From: Actinophytocola sp035995025
GTDB lineage: Bacteria > Actinomycetota > Actinomycetes > Mycobacteriales > Pseudonocardiaceae
DNA: 64,000 nt
Direction: 5' to 3'
Assembly (NCBI GenBank): GCA_035995025.1
Contig: DASYKY010000024.1
Span: forward strand, 1-64,000
In this document: positions 42,599-50,861 of the stretch, in pieces
How positions within the stretch are numbered: the first letter of the stretch is position 1
Layout: every line of letters starts with the position of its first letter
The notes under the pieces: model-generated
The model's input: only the letters and a program-made list of their open reading frames with translations
The model's database searches: none
What the model was told of the DNA's origin: nothing
Made by a program: the position numbers and the translations under genes

Positions 42599-43473
42599 CG
42601 GCTCTGACGACGGGCCTCTCCGTGGCCGTGCGGCGGCGGACGGTCGACTCGACGGGTGTGCGGCGGGCCCGGTTCCGGGTCTACGGGCTGCTGATCGCGT
42701 TCCTCGTCGGCTCGGTCTTCCCGTTCTACTGGTCGTTCCTGGTGGCGAGCCGGGACAGCTCGATGCTCACCGAGCAGGTGCCGCCGATGCTGCCGGGCGG
42801 CAACTTCTGGTCCAACGCGGTCCGGGTGTTCGACTCCGTGCCGTTCTGGAAGGCACTGGGCAACAGCGTGGTCGTGTCCGGCACGGTCACGCTGACAACG
42901 GTGCTGTTCTCCACGCTCGCCGGGTTCGCCTTCGCCAAGCTGCGCTTCCGCGGGCGCAACGCGCTGTTCGTGTTCGTGGTCGCGACGCTGGCGGTGCCCA
43001 CCCAGCTCGGCATCATCCCGCTGTACATGGCGATGGCGGAGTTCGGCTGGGCGGGCGACCTGCAGGCGGTGATCGTGCCGAACCTGGTCACCGCGATCGG
43101 CGTGTTCTGGATGCGCCAGTACACGATGCAGGTGGTGCCCTACGAGCTCATCGAAGCGGCCAGGGTGGACGGTTGCTCGATGATCCGGGTGTACTGGCAC
43201 GTCGTGCTGCCGGCCGTGCGGCCCGCGGCCGCGTTCCTCGCGATGTTCACGTTCATGACGTCCTGGAACGACTTCCTGTGGCCGCTGGTCGTGCTGAACG
43301 CGGAGAACCCGACCGTGCAGCTGGCGCTGGAGCGGCTGCAGAGCGGGTTCTACGTCGACTACTCGCTCGTCCTGGCCGGGACGACGCTCGCGACCATTCC
43401 GATTTTGATCGTTTTCATCGTGCTCGGCCGCCAGATCGTGGCCGGGATCATGCAAGGCGCCGTGAAGGGGTGA
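42595..43473 (+). CDS. cebG: ABC sugar permease CebG
   Basis: This 292-residue MalG-type permease has six membrane helices and the EAA loop ELIEAARVDGCSMIRVYWHVVLP. It pairs with CebF to form the channel for cello-oligosaccharides. The ATG overlaps the cebF stop (ATGA); the beta-glucosidase gene begins 2 bp after its stop. Confidence 0.9.
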   Translation: MTALTTGLSVAVRRRTVDSTGVRRARFRVYGLLIAFLVGSVFPFYWSFLVASRDSSMLTEQVPPMLPGGNFWSNAVRVFDSVPFWKALGNSVVVSGTVTLTTVLFSTLAGFAFAKLRFRGRNALFVFVVATLAVPTQLGIIPLYMAMAEFGWAGDLQAVIVPNLVTAIGVFWMRQYTMQVVPYELIEAARVDGCSMIRVYWHVVLPAVRPAAAFLAMFTFMTSWNDFLWPLVVLNAENPTVQLALERLQSGFYVDYSLVLAGTTLATIPILIVFIVLGRQIVAGIMQGAVKG

Positions 43474-43475
43474 CC

Positions 43476-44879
43476 ATGTCCGTAGTGCCATCCGCCGTAT
43501 CGTCCGAGGAGTCGGTGTCGCTCCGCTTTCCGACCGGGTTCGTGTGGGGCGCGGCCACCGCGTCGTTCCAGATCGAGGGAGCGACCACAGTGGACGGCCG
43601 GACCGACTCGATCTGGGACGAGTTCTGCCGGCGCCCCGGCGCGGTCGTGAACGGTGACACCGGCGAGCCCGCGGCCGACCACTACCGCCGTTACGCCGAG
43701 GACGTCGACCTGATGTCCGCGCTCGGGCTCGGCGCGTACCGGTTCTCGGTGGCGTGGCCCCGGGTCCGCCCGGACGGCGGCCCGCTCAACACGGCGGGGC
43801 TGGACTTCTACGACCGGCTCGTGGACCGGCTGCTGGCGGCGGGCATCGCGCCATGGGCGACGCTGTACCACTGGGACCTGCCGCAGGCGCTGGAGGTCGC
43901 GGGCGGGTGGACGGCGCGCGACACGGCGTACCGGTTCGCCGACTACGCCGAGTCGGTCGCGGCGCGGCTCGGGGACCGGGTGGCGGGCTGGCTGACGCTG
44001 AACGAGCCGTGGTGCTCGGCGTTCGCCGGGTACGCGTCGGGGCGGCACGCACCCGGGATCACCTCGCCGGAGGCGGCCGTCGCGGCGGTGCACCACCTGC
44101 TGCTGGGCCACGGGCTGGCGATGGAGCGGCTGCGCGCGCAGGCGCCCGGGGTGCCGGCCGGCATCACGCTGAACCTGTTCCCGGTGGCCGCGGCGGCACC
44201 GTCCGACGAGGACGCCGCGCGGCGGGTGGACGGGCTGCAGAACCGGATCTTCACCGACCCGCTCCTGCGCGGCGGCTACCCGGCCGACGTGCTGGACGAC
44301 CTGGCCCCGTACGGCCTGCCCGAGCTGATCCAGGACGGCGACGCGGCCGTGATCGCCGCCCCGGTCGATCTGCTCGGGGTCAACTACTACCGGGCGCTGC
44401 TCGTGGCCGCCCCGGTTCCCGGCGCGTCGTCCGGCCCGTCCGAGTGGCTCGGGGTGGAGGGGGTGCGGTTCCTGTCCGGCGGCCACCCGCGCACGGAGAT
44501 GGACTGGGAGGTGCAGCCCGAGGGGCTGACCGACCTGCTGGTGCACCTGCACGCCGAGTACCCGGGGCTGCCGCTGTACATCACGGAGAACGGCGCCGCG
44601 TACCCCGACGAGCTAGGCCCGGACGGCCAGGTCAGGGACCCGGCCCGGCTGTCCTATCTGGACGGTCACCTGCGGGCGGCGCACGCGGCCATCCGGCAGG
44701 GCGTCGACCTGCGGGGGTACTTCTGCTGGTCGCTGCTGGACAACCTGGAGTGGGCCGAGGGCTACGCGAAGCGTTTCGGCCTGGTGCACGTGGACTTCGC
44801 CACCCAGCGGCGCACGGTCAAGGAAAGCGCGCGCTGGTACGCGGACGTCATCGCGCGCAACGGCCTGCCTGCGGAGTAG
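43476..44879 (+). CDS. bglC: GH1 beta-glucosidase (cellobiose hydrolysis)
   Basis: This 467-residue cytoplasmic family-1 glycoside hydrolase has the N-terminal signature FVWGAATASFQIEGA, the acid/base Glu in LTLNEPW (about 177) and the nucleophile Glu in YITENGAA (about 371), plus VNYYRA and the C-terminal EWAEGYAKRFGLVHV. Position in the ceb operon shows its job: splitting imported cellobiose and higher oligosaccharides to glucose. Its removal of the inducer would also help reset CebR. Confidence 0.94.
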   Translation: MSVVPSAVSSEESVSLRFPTGFVWGAATASFQIEGATTVDGRTDSIWDEFCRRPGAVVNGDTGEPAADHYRRYAEDVDLMSALGLGAYRFSVAWPRVRPDGGPLNTAGLDFYDRLVDRLLAAGIAPWATLYHWDLPQALEVAGGWTARDTAYRFADYAESVAARLGDRVAGWLTLNEPWCSAFAGYASGRHAPGITSPEAAVAAVHHLLLGHGLAMERLRAQAPGVPAGITLNLFPVAAAAPSDEDAARRVDGLQNRIFTDPLLRGGYPADVLDDLAPYGLPELIQDGDAAVIAAPVDLLGVNYYRALLVAAPVPGASSGPSEWLGVEGVRFLSGGHPRTEMDWEVQPEGLTDLLVHLHAEYPGLPLYITENGAAYPDELGPDGQVRDPARLSYLDGHLRAAHAAIRQGVDLRGYFCWSLLDNLEWAEGYAKRFGLVHVDFATQRRTVKESARWYADVIARNGLPAE

Positions 44880-44894
44880 GCGCGGGGGAGGTAG

Positions 44895-44930
44895 GGCGCC
44901 CGGCCACGACCGCACCCGTGGCCGGGCGCC
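44895..44930. terminator. Terminator hairpin after the ceb operon
   Basis: A perfect 14-bp stem: GGCGCCCGGCCACG (44895-44908) and its complement (44917-44930) around an 8-nt loop. It also lies downstream of the convergent zur gene. Confidence 0.75.
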
Positions 44931-45005
44931 TCTCCCGCTGGTCGTGCGGCTGCGGTCGGGTGCGAGCGCCGGCCGGTGCCGGCGTGCCCGCCGGTGCCGG
45001 CCGGT

Positions 45006-45431
45006 TCAGCGTCCGTCGCAGTGCCCGTTGGCGCAGCCCTCGCAGGTCCCGAAGACCTCCACCGTGTGGCTGATCTGCGAGAAGCCGTTCGCCGCGGCGA
45101 CCTTCTCCGCCCATTTCTCCACGGCAGGTCCCTCGACCTCGACCGTGCGGCCGCACGCGCGGCAGACCAGGTGGTGATGGTGGTGGCTGGAGCAGCGCCG
45201 GTACACGGCCTCCCCGCCGCGGATGCGCAGGACGTCGATCTCGCCGGCCTCGGCCAGGGACTGGAGGGTGCGGTACACGGTCGTCAGGCCGATGCCCTCG
45301 CCGCGGCCGCGCAGCAGCTCGTGCAGCTCCTGCGCGGAGCGGAACTCGTCGAGCCGCTCGAGCAGGCTCGCGACCGCGGCGCGCTGCTTCGTGGACCGGC
45401 GGCCGGGAACGGTCGGGGACGAGCCACTCAC
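45006..45431 (-). CDS. zur: Zinc uptake regulator Zur (Fur family)
   Basis: This 141-residue Fur-family repressor has a winged helix (AAVASLLERLDEFRSAQELHELL ... GLTTVYRTLQSLAEAG), the metal-site histidines (SSHHHHHLVCRACG) and a second Cys pair at the C-terminus (CEGCANGHCDG). It represses zinc uptake and low-zinc ribosomal genes when zinc-bound. It follows smtB in the conserved smtB-zur order (Rv2358-Rv2359). Two starts are possible: GTG at 45431, the right end of repeat A4, or GTG at 45539, which overlaps the smtB stop and would add 36 residues encoded by the repeat. Confidence 0.94.
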   Translation of the reverse strand: MSGSSPTVPGRRSTKQRAAVASLLERLDEFRSAQELHELLRGRGEGIGLTTVYRTLQSLAEAGEIDVLRIRGGEAVYRRCSSHHHHHLVCRACGRTVEVEGPAVEKWAEKVAAANGFSQISHTVEVFGTCEGCANGHCDGR

Positions 45432-45539
45432 GACGTCCCCTCGCAGGCTCGGTGCCGCCGCTCGCGGCCACCCTGTGTCGATGGTTCGCTCGCAAGCTCC
45501 GCCCTGTGTTTGGCGGTTCGCTCCGCAAGCTCCGCTCAC
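45427..45539 (-). repeat. Repeat family A, copy A4 (between smtB and zur)
   Basis: On the minus strand it starts GTGAGCGGAGCTTGCGGAGC, contains a partly duplicated second left end (GAGCTTGCGAGCGAACCATC), continues CCGCGAGCGGCGGCACCGAG as in copy A2, and ends CCTGCGAGGGGACGTCGTGAG-like (last 16 bases AGGGGACGTCGTGAGT region). The smtB stop lies in the left GTGAG, a zur start in the right GTGAG. Confidence 0.88.
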
Positions 45540-45910
45540 GACCCGCCCTCCTCCACGTGCGCGACGGCGTCGACCACGATGTGCGCCAGGTGCTCGTCGA
45601 CCAGGCGGTAGACCACCTCGCGGCCGTGGCGCTCGCCGTGCACCACGCCGGCCGCCTTCAGCACCCTCAGGTGCTGGCTGATCAGCGGCTGCGCCACACC
45701 GAGCGACTCGACCAGCTCGTGCACGCAGCGCTCCGCCTCGCGCAGCTCCAGCACGATCGCGATGCGGACCGGTGCGGCGAGCGCACGCAGCAGGTCGCCC
45801 GCGGCGGTCATCGACGTACCGGGACGTTTCGCCCCGACCGCCACCGACGCCCGTTCGGGCGAGTGCTCGTGCCGTTCGGTGGTGACCGGCGATGCGGCGT
45901 CCGAGGTCAC
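45536..45910 (-). CDS. smtB: ArsR/SmtB-family zinc-responsive repressor
   Basis: This 124-residue winged-helix repressor has the recognition helix region GVAQPLISQHLRVLKAAGVV and the alpha-5 metal site D-x-H-x10-H-x2-E (DEHLAHIVVDAVAHVEE) typical of zinc sensors SmtB/CzrA. His residues in the N-terminal tail (ERHEHSPER) could form the alpha-3N site. It is the first gene of smtB-zur; zinc relieves its repression of zur. AGGAGG lies 9 nt before the GTG at 45910. A GTTGTCAAC palindrome (45942-45950) upstream may be part of an operator. Confidence 0.93.
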   Translation of the reverse strand: MTSDAASPVTTERHEHSPERASVAVGAKRPGTSMTAAGDLLRALAAPVRIAIVLELREAERCVHELVESLGVAQPLISQHLRVLKAAGVVHGERHGREVVYRLVDEHLAHIVVDAVAHVEEGGS

Positions 45911-45966
45911 GGCTCTCGGCCTCCTGCTGATAGTGGTTACCGTTGTCAACATCCTACGGCGTACCG

Positions 45967-46230
45967 CTACCTCCTCAGGAAAACCGAGATCGCCACCGCC
46001 ACGAGCACGACGAGGACGATCACCCGGCCCGCCCGCGTCCCGGGCTCGAGCACCTGCCACGTCGCCGCGAGCAGCACGGCAACGCCCACCGCGAGCAGGC
46101 CCAGCAGCGCGGCACCCGTCCCGCCGCCGACGACGACGCCGAGCGCGAAGACCGCCACCACGACCAGGAACACCACCAGCGGTGGCACCCGCGCGAGCGG
46201 GCCCCTCCCGGACAGCAGCGGAGCCTTCAT
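45967..46230 (-). CDS. Small two-to-three-helix membrane protein
   Basis: This 87-residue hydrophobic protein starts MKAPLLSGRGPLARVPPL and has membrane segments at about 19-38, 43-60 and 68-85 (VIVLVVLVAVAISVFLRR end). Function unknown. A strong AAGGAGGA ribosome site lies upstream, but it serves a 7-codon ORF (MCEENAR, ATG at 46250) whose TGA overlaps this ATG (ATGA). A GTG at 46248 would instead give 93 residues. Confidence 0.7.
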   Translation of the reverse strand: MKAPLLSGRGPLARVPPLVVFLVVVAVFALGVVVGGGTGAALLGLLAVGVAVLLAATWQVLEPGTRAGRVIVLVVLVAVAISVFLRR

Positions 46231-46250
46231 CGAGCGTTTTCCTCGCACAT
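46229..46250 (-). CDS. Seven-codon minicistron MCEENAR coupled to the small membrane protein
   Basis: ATG at 46250 follows AAGGAGGAC, the best ribosome site in this gap. Its TGA overlaps the ATG at 46230. It may raise or gate initiation of the downstream membrane protein gene. Confidence 0.35.
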
Positions 46251-46290
46251 GTCCTCCTTTTGGACGCAGCTACGACTACAGCCAGCAACG

Positions 46291-46349
46291 CTAACCGGCC
46301 ATTGGGGGGTTCATTAACCACCCATTCGGCAATGCCGCACCCCGGTTAG
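46291..46349. promoter_or_regulatory. Inverted repeat in the divergent glyS upstream region
   Basis: CTAACCGG (46291-46298) and CCGGTTAG (46342-46349) form a perfect 8-bp inverted repeat 43 nt apart. A TAGGCT -10-like element (46347-46352) overlaps the right arm and could serve glyS. Confidence 0.4.
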
Positions 46350-46435
46350 GCTTTGGCGGCTGCCTCCCGCTGAGGGCCTCCGAACCGCCCCCTACTGAAT
46401 GCCCCGGCCCCGAGCGCGCAGCCATTGGAGTGTCC

Positions 46436-47821
46436 ATGTCCGCCGATCGCGTCGAGACCGTCGTCAGCCTGTGTAAACGTCGCGGCTTCGTGTTCCCGTC
46501 GGGGGAAATCTACGGGGGCACGCGCTCGGCGTGGGACTACGGTCCGCTCGGGGTGGAGCTGAAGGCCAACATCAAGCGCGAGTGGTGGCGCACGATGGTG
46601 CACCGCCGCGACGACGTCGTCGGCCTCGACTCCTCGGTGATCCTGCCAAGGCAGGTGTGGGAGGCGTCCGGGCACGCGTCCGCGTTCCACGACCCGCTCG
46701 TCGAGTGCACCGCGTGCCACAACCGCTTCCGTGCGGACCAGCTCGCCGAGGAGCACGTGGCGCTCACCGGCGACTCGGCGAGCGAGGACGACCTTTCCGG
46801 CGTGCCGTGCCCGAACTGCGGGGTGGTCGGCAAGTACACGCCGCCGCGCGAGTTCAACATGATGCTCACGACCCAGCTCGGCCCGGTCGAGTCCGACGAG
46901 GGGCTGCACTATCTGCGGCCGGAGACCGCGCAGGGCATCTTCGTCAACTTCCTGAACGTGCTGACCACGGCGCGCCGCAGGCCGCCTTTCGGCATCGGGC
47001 AGATCGGCAAGTCGTTCCGCAACGAGATCTCGCCGGGCAACTTCATCTTCCGCACGCGAGAGTTCGAGCAGATGGAGATGGAGTACTTCGTCGAGCCGGG
47101 CACCGACGAGGAGTGGCACCAGTACTGGATCGACGAGCGGCTGCGCTGGTACACCGATCTCGGCATCCGGCGGGAGAACCTGCGCCTGTACGAGCACCCG
47201 CAGGAGAAGCTCGCGCACTACGCGAAGCGCACGGTGGACATCGAGTACCGCTTCCAGTTCGGCGGGCAGGAATGGGGCGAGCTCGAGGGCATCGCCAACC
47301 GCACGGACTTCGACCTCAACGCCCACGCCAACCACTCCGGCGTCGACCTGTCCTATTTCGACCAGGCGACGAGCTCGCGGTACCGCCCGTTCGTGATCGA
47401 GCCGGCCGCCGGCGTCGGCCGTCCGTTAATGGCGTTCCTGCTCGACGCCTACCGCGAGGACCTGGCGCCGAACGCCAAGGGCGGCGTGGACAGAAGGGCC
47501 GTGCTGAGCCTCGACCGCCGGCTCGCGCCGGTGAAGGTGGCCGTGCTTCCGTTGTCCCGCAACCCCGACCTCACGCCGAAGGCACGCGACATCGCCACCG
47601 TGCTGCGCCACCACTGGAACGTCGACTTCGACGACGCGGGCGCCATCGGCAGGCGCTACCGCCGCCAGGACGAGATCGGCACCCCGTTCTGCGTGACCGT
47701 CGACTTCGACTCGCTGCACGACCACGCCGTCACCGTGCGGGAGCGGGACAGCATGACCCAGGAGCGGGTGGCCGTCGACAAGCTCGAACGCTTCCTCGCC
47801 GGCCAGCTGATCGGCTGCTGA
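46436..47821 (+). CDS. glyS: Glycine--tRNA ligase (alpha2 type)
   Basis: This 461-residue class II synthetase has the insert with two Cys pairs (CTACHN ... CPNCG), LRPETAQGIFVNF, motif 2 FRNEISPGNFIFRTREF (about 194-210), the Glu-rich NRTDFDL region and motif 3 (EPAAGVGRPLMAFLLDAY). The ATG at 46436 is preferred because GGAG lies 5 nt upstream; GTG at 46430 is inside that spacing. It contains one TTA codon in motif 3. Position after zur/smtB is conserved. Confidence 0.96.
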   Translation: MSADRVETVVSLCKRRGFVFPSGEIYGGTRSAWDYGPLGVELKANIKREWWRTMVHRRDDVVGLDSSVILPRQVWEASGHASAFHDPLVECTACHNRFRADQLAEEHVALTGDSASEDDLSGVPCPNCGVVGKYTPPREFNMMLTTQLGPVESDEGLHYLRPETAQGIFVNFLNVLTTARRRPPFGIGQIGKSFRNEISPGNFIFRTREFEQMEMEYFVEPGTDEEWHQYWIDERLRWYTDLGIRRENLRLYEHPQEKLAHYAKRTVDIEYRFQFGGQEWGELEGIANRTDFDLNAHANHSGVDLSYFDQATSSRYRPFVIEPAAGVGRPLMAFLLDAYREDLAPNAKGGVDRRAVLSLDRRLAPVKVAVLPLSRNPDLTPKARDIATVLRHHWNVDFDDAGAIGRRYRRQDEIGTPFCVTVDFDSLHDHAVTVRERDSMTQERVAVDKLERFLAGQLIGC

Positions 47822-47897
47822 CCCCTGACGTTTGTCACGGCGAGATGGTGACGGTCGGCCTGCGTGCGGGTCGCGTGCCGCGGGCATCGTGAGGTAC

Positions 47898-48872
47898 GTG
47901 AACACGACACGGATCTCCCAGACCGACGACAGGACGTCCGCGGGCGCCGCGGTCATGCTGGCCGGTCTACGCAAGCACTACGGCCAGGTTCGGGCCGTCG
48001 ACGGGGTGGACCTGGTGATCGCGCCGGGTGAGGTGGTCGCGTTGCTCGGCCCGAACGGCGCGGGCAAGTCGACCACCGTCGACATGCTGCTCGGCCTCTC
48101 CAGGCCCGACGGGGGCACGGTGACCGTCTTCGGCGCGAGCCCGGCCGAGGCGGTCTCGAACGGCAGCATCGGCGCGATGCTCCAGGGCGGCGCACTGCTC
48201 GACGACGCCACGGTCGGCGAGGTGGTCGCCATGGTCGCGTCGCTGCACCGCAAGCCGCTGCCGGTCGCGGAGGTGTTGCGCCGCACCGGGATCGAGGACC
48301 TTGCGGCCCGGCGGTGCAACAAGCTCTCCGGCGGCCAGAAGCAGCGCGTGCGGTTCGCCGTCGCGCTCGTCAGCGACCCGGACCTGCTCGTCCTCGACGA
48401 GCCGACCGCGGCCATGGACGTGGCGGGCCGCCGCGACTTCTGGCGCTCGATGCACGCCTACACCGAGTCCGGCCGGACGGTGTTGTTCGCCACCCACTAC
48501 CTCGAAGAGGCGGAGAACTACGCCGACCGCGTCGTGCTGATGCGGTCCGGCCGGATCGTCGCCGACGGCTCGGTCGCCGAGGTGACCTCGCTGGTCGCCG
48601 GCCGGGTACTCCGCGCCGCCATCCCGGGCGTCACCGAGCACGCGCTGCGGGCACTGCCCGGTGTGTCCGAAGTGGAGGTCCGCGGCGAGCAGGTCACGGT
48701 GTCCTCCCGGGACTCCGACGCCACGCTGCGCGCGGTGCTCCAGATGTTCCCGCAGGCCCGCGACATCGAGGTGACCGCGGTCGGCCTCGAGGGCGCGTTC
48801 CTGTCCCTCACCGGCGACGGCACCGACTCCGTCGGCACCGCCGCGCGCGCCACGGAAGGAGCCTCCCGATGA
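47898..48872 (+). CDS. ABC exporter ATP-binding protein (DrrA-like)
   Basis: This 324-residue ATPase has Walker A GPNGAGKST (about 51-59), signature LSGGQKQR (about 143-150), Walker B LLVLDEP (about 164-170) and H-loop ATHY. The C-terminal extension after residue 230 is typical of drug or lipid exporters of the ABC-2 type. GAGG lies 4 nt before the GTG at 47898. ATGA overlaps couple it to the permease. With the downstream two-component pair it forms a common actinobacterial regulation-plus-export module. Confidence 0.92.
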   Translation: MNTTRISQTDDRTSAGAAVMLAGLRKHYGQVRAVDGVDLVIAPGEVVALLGPNGAGKSTTVDMLLGLSRPDGGTVTVFGASPAEAVSNGSIGAMLQGGALLDDATVGEVVAMVASLHRKPLPVAEVLRRTGIEDLAARRCNKLSGGQKQRVRFAVALVSDPDLLVLDEPTAAMDVAGRRDFWRSMHAYTESGRTVLFATHYLEEAENYADRVVLMRSGRIVADGSVAEVTSLVAGRVLRAAIPGVTEHALRALPGVSEVEVRGEQVTVSSRDSDATLRAVLQMFPQARDIEVTAVGLEGAFLSLTGDGTDSVGTAARATEGASR

Positions 48873-49597
48873 GCTTCGGTTATCTGGTCCTGGAGCTGCG
48901 CCGAGCCATGCGCTCCACCCGCTTCCTGATCTTCACGATCGCGTTTCCCGTCCTGCTCTTCCTCCTCTACGTCGGCATCTTCAGCGGCGGCGACCACTCG
49001 GTCGTCGGCATCCTGATGGTCAACATGACCGCCTTCGGCGCGCTGACCGGCTCGATGTTCGCCGGCGGCCGGGTGGCACTGGAGCGGTCGATCGGCTGGC
49101 AGCGCCAGCTTCGGCTCACCCCGCTGTCCGGCCCGGCCTATCTGGCCGCGAAGGGCATCACCGCGATGATGCTCGCCATCCCCGCGGTCGTCCTCGTGCC
49201 GTTGATCGGCGTCGTCGTCGAGGGCGTGTCGCTGGACGCCACCGGCTGGCTGCGGGTGGTGCTCGGCACCTGGCTCGCGGTGATCCCGTTCGCGCTGATC
49301 GGCCTGCTCATCGGGCAGATCGGCACGCCGGAGACCATGCAGCCGATCATGAGCATCCTCATGATCGTGATGTCCATGCTCGGCGGCATCTTCATCCCGA
49401 TCGACACGATGCCGGGCTGGATGCTCGACATCGCGCACGTGCTGCCGTCGTACTGGCTGGGCCAGATCGGCCGCGGCGCGGTGACCAGCGACCTGGCGAC
49501 CGGCATCGGCACGGCCGTGCTCGTGCTGGCCATCTGGACCGTGGTCCTCGCGTTCGCGGTGACCCGCCGGTACCAGCGGGACAGCGCCAGGGTCTGA
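48869..49597 (+). CDS. ABC-2-type exporter permease
   Basis: This 242-residue permease has six predicted helices beginning TRFLIFTIAFPVLLFLLYVG and the ABC-2 motif region (GGRVALERSIGWQRQLRLTP, then MLGGIFIPIDTMPGWM). It is translationally coupled to the ATPase. The exported substrate is unknown. Confidence 0.9.
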   Translation: MSFGYLVLELRRAMRSTRFLIFTIAFPVLLFLLYVGIFSGGDHSVVGILMVNMTAFGALTGSMFAGGRVALERSIGWQRQLRLTPLSGPAYLAAKGITAMMLAIPAVVLVPLIGVVVEGVSLDATGWLRVVLGTWLAVIPFALIGLLIGQIGTPETMQPIMSILMIVMSMLGGIFIPIDTMPGWMLDIAHVLPSYWLGQIGRGAVTSDLATGIGTAVLVLAIWTVVLAFAVTRRYQRDSARV

Positions 49598-49610
49598 GGA
49601 GCGTCGTACC

Positions 49611-50861
49611 GTGAACACCGTGACCAGGTCGAACACCGACATCGACACCAACACGGACGACACGGACACCGGAGCCGGGGTCGGCGCTGCGAGGGGGAGC
49701 GCCGGCCCTTCCTGGGCCGCGTTCCGCTCCGAGGTCAGGCGCGACGGGCTGGCATGGCCGGAGGACGACCTGACGCCGTCGACCCGCCCGGGACGGATCG
49801 TCGGCACCGTCATGCCCGCGCTGTTCCTCGTGTACCTCGTCGAGCCCATCCGCGAGGTCTTCGCCGCGCCGAGCTCGATCACCGTCCGGATCCTGATACC
49901 AGTCCTCGTGGTGGTGTACGCGTCGTTCTACATGTTCGCGATGCTGTCCGAGCGCAAGACCTCGCACCTCGTGCGCACCGTGACGTTCAGCGTGATGACC
50001 GGCTGCGGCCTGACCATCGCCGCGGTTCTCGGACCCGACGCGCTGGTCTACATGACGTACGTGATCTCCATGGCGCTGGTGCAGCTGCCTCCTCTCATCG
50101 GGTTGGTTTTCGGGACGTCGGTCACCGCCGCCCTGCTGATCGGGACGACCGTGTCCGACGGCGTGCCCAACATCGGCTCGGCGTCGATCCTGATCGTGCT
50201 GACGGTGGCGCTGTTCGGGATCCGCCAGGTGATCAAGTCCAACGGCGAGCTACGCGCCGCCCGGGACGCGATCGCCACGCTGGCCGTGGCCGAGGAGCGC
50301 GCCCGGCTGGCGCGCGACCTGCACGACGTGCTCGGCCACAGCCTCACCACGATCACGGTCAAGGCCGGCCTCGCCCGGCGGCTGCTCGAGAGCTCCGGTT
50401 CGGTGACGTCGGCGGTCGCCGAGCTGCGCGACGTCGAGCACCTGTCCCGGACCGCGCTCGCCGAGGTGCGCGCGACCGTGTCCGGCTACCGGAAGGCGTC
50501 CCTGCCGGCGGAGCTCGTCGGCGCCCGCGCGGCGCTTACCGCGGCGGAGATCGAGGCGGACCTGCCGCACGCGGTCGACAACGTGCCGGCGGAGTTGCAG
50601 GAGCCGTTCGCATACGTTCTCCGTGAAGGTGTCACCAACGTGATCAGGCACTCCGGTGCCGGCCACTGTTCGGTGCGGCTGGGCGACACGTGGATCGAGA
50701 TCCGTGACGACGGCGCCGCGTCCGGGTGCTCGGGCGTCGGTCACGGCCTCGCCGGGCTGACCGAGCGGCTCGCGCAGGTCGGCGGGTCTCTCGAGGCCGG
50801 TCCATGCCCGGACGGCGGTTTCCGTTTGCTGGCAACGGTTCCCGCGGCGGTACGGGCGTGA
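49611..50861 (+). CDS. DesK-like sensor histidine kinase
   Basis: This 416-residue membrane kinase has an acidic cytoplasmic N-terminus, about five membrane helices (residues 65-205), a HisKA_3 domain with LARDLHDVLGHSLTTI (phospho-His about 239) and a HATPase domain ending in IRDDGAA and GHGLAGLTERL. It overlaps the response regulator by 4 bp. In this family the kinase senses membrane state; here it probably senses the substrate or target of the ABC exporter. Confidence 0.92.
   Translation: MNTVTRSNTDIDTNTDDTDTGAGVGAARGSAGPSWAAFRSEVRRDGLAWPEDDLTPSTRPGRIVGTVMPALFLVYLVEPIREVFAAPSSITVRILIPVLVVVYASFYMFAMLSERKTSHLVRTVTFSVMTGCGLTIAAVLGPDALVYMTYVISMALVQLPPLIGLVFGTSVTAALLIGTTVSDGVPNIGSASILIVLTVALFGIRQVIKSNGELRAARDAIATLAVAEERARLARDLHDVLGHSLTTITVKAGLARRLLESSGSVTSAVAELRDVEHLSRTALAEVRATVSGYRKASLPAELVGARAALTAAEIEADLPHAVDNVPAELQEPFAYVLREGVTNVIRHSGAGHCSVRLGDTWIEIRDDGAASGCSGVGHGLAGLTERLAQVGGSLEAGPCPDGGFRLLATVPAAVRA

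Noticed and set aside
37445..44930. Prophage or integrative element
   Set aside because: No integrase, transposase, attachment-site duplication or phage gene flanks the sugar module.
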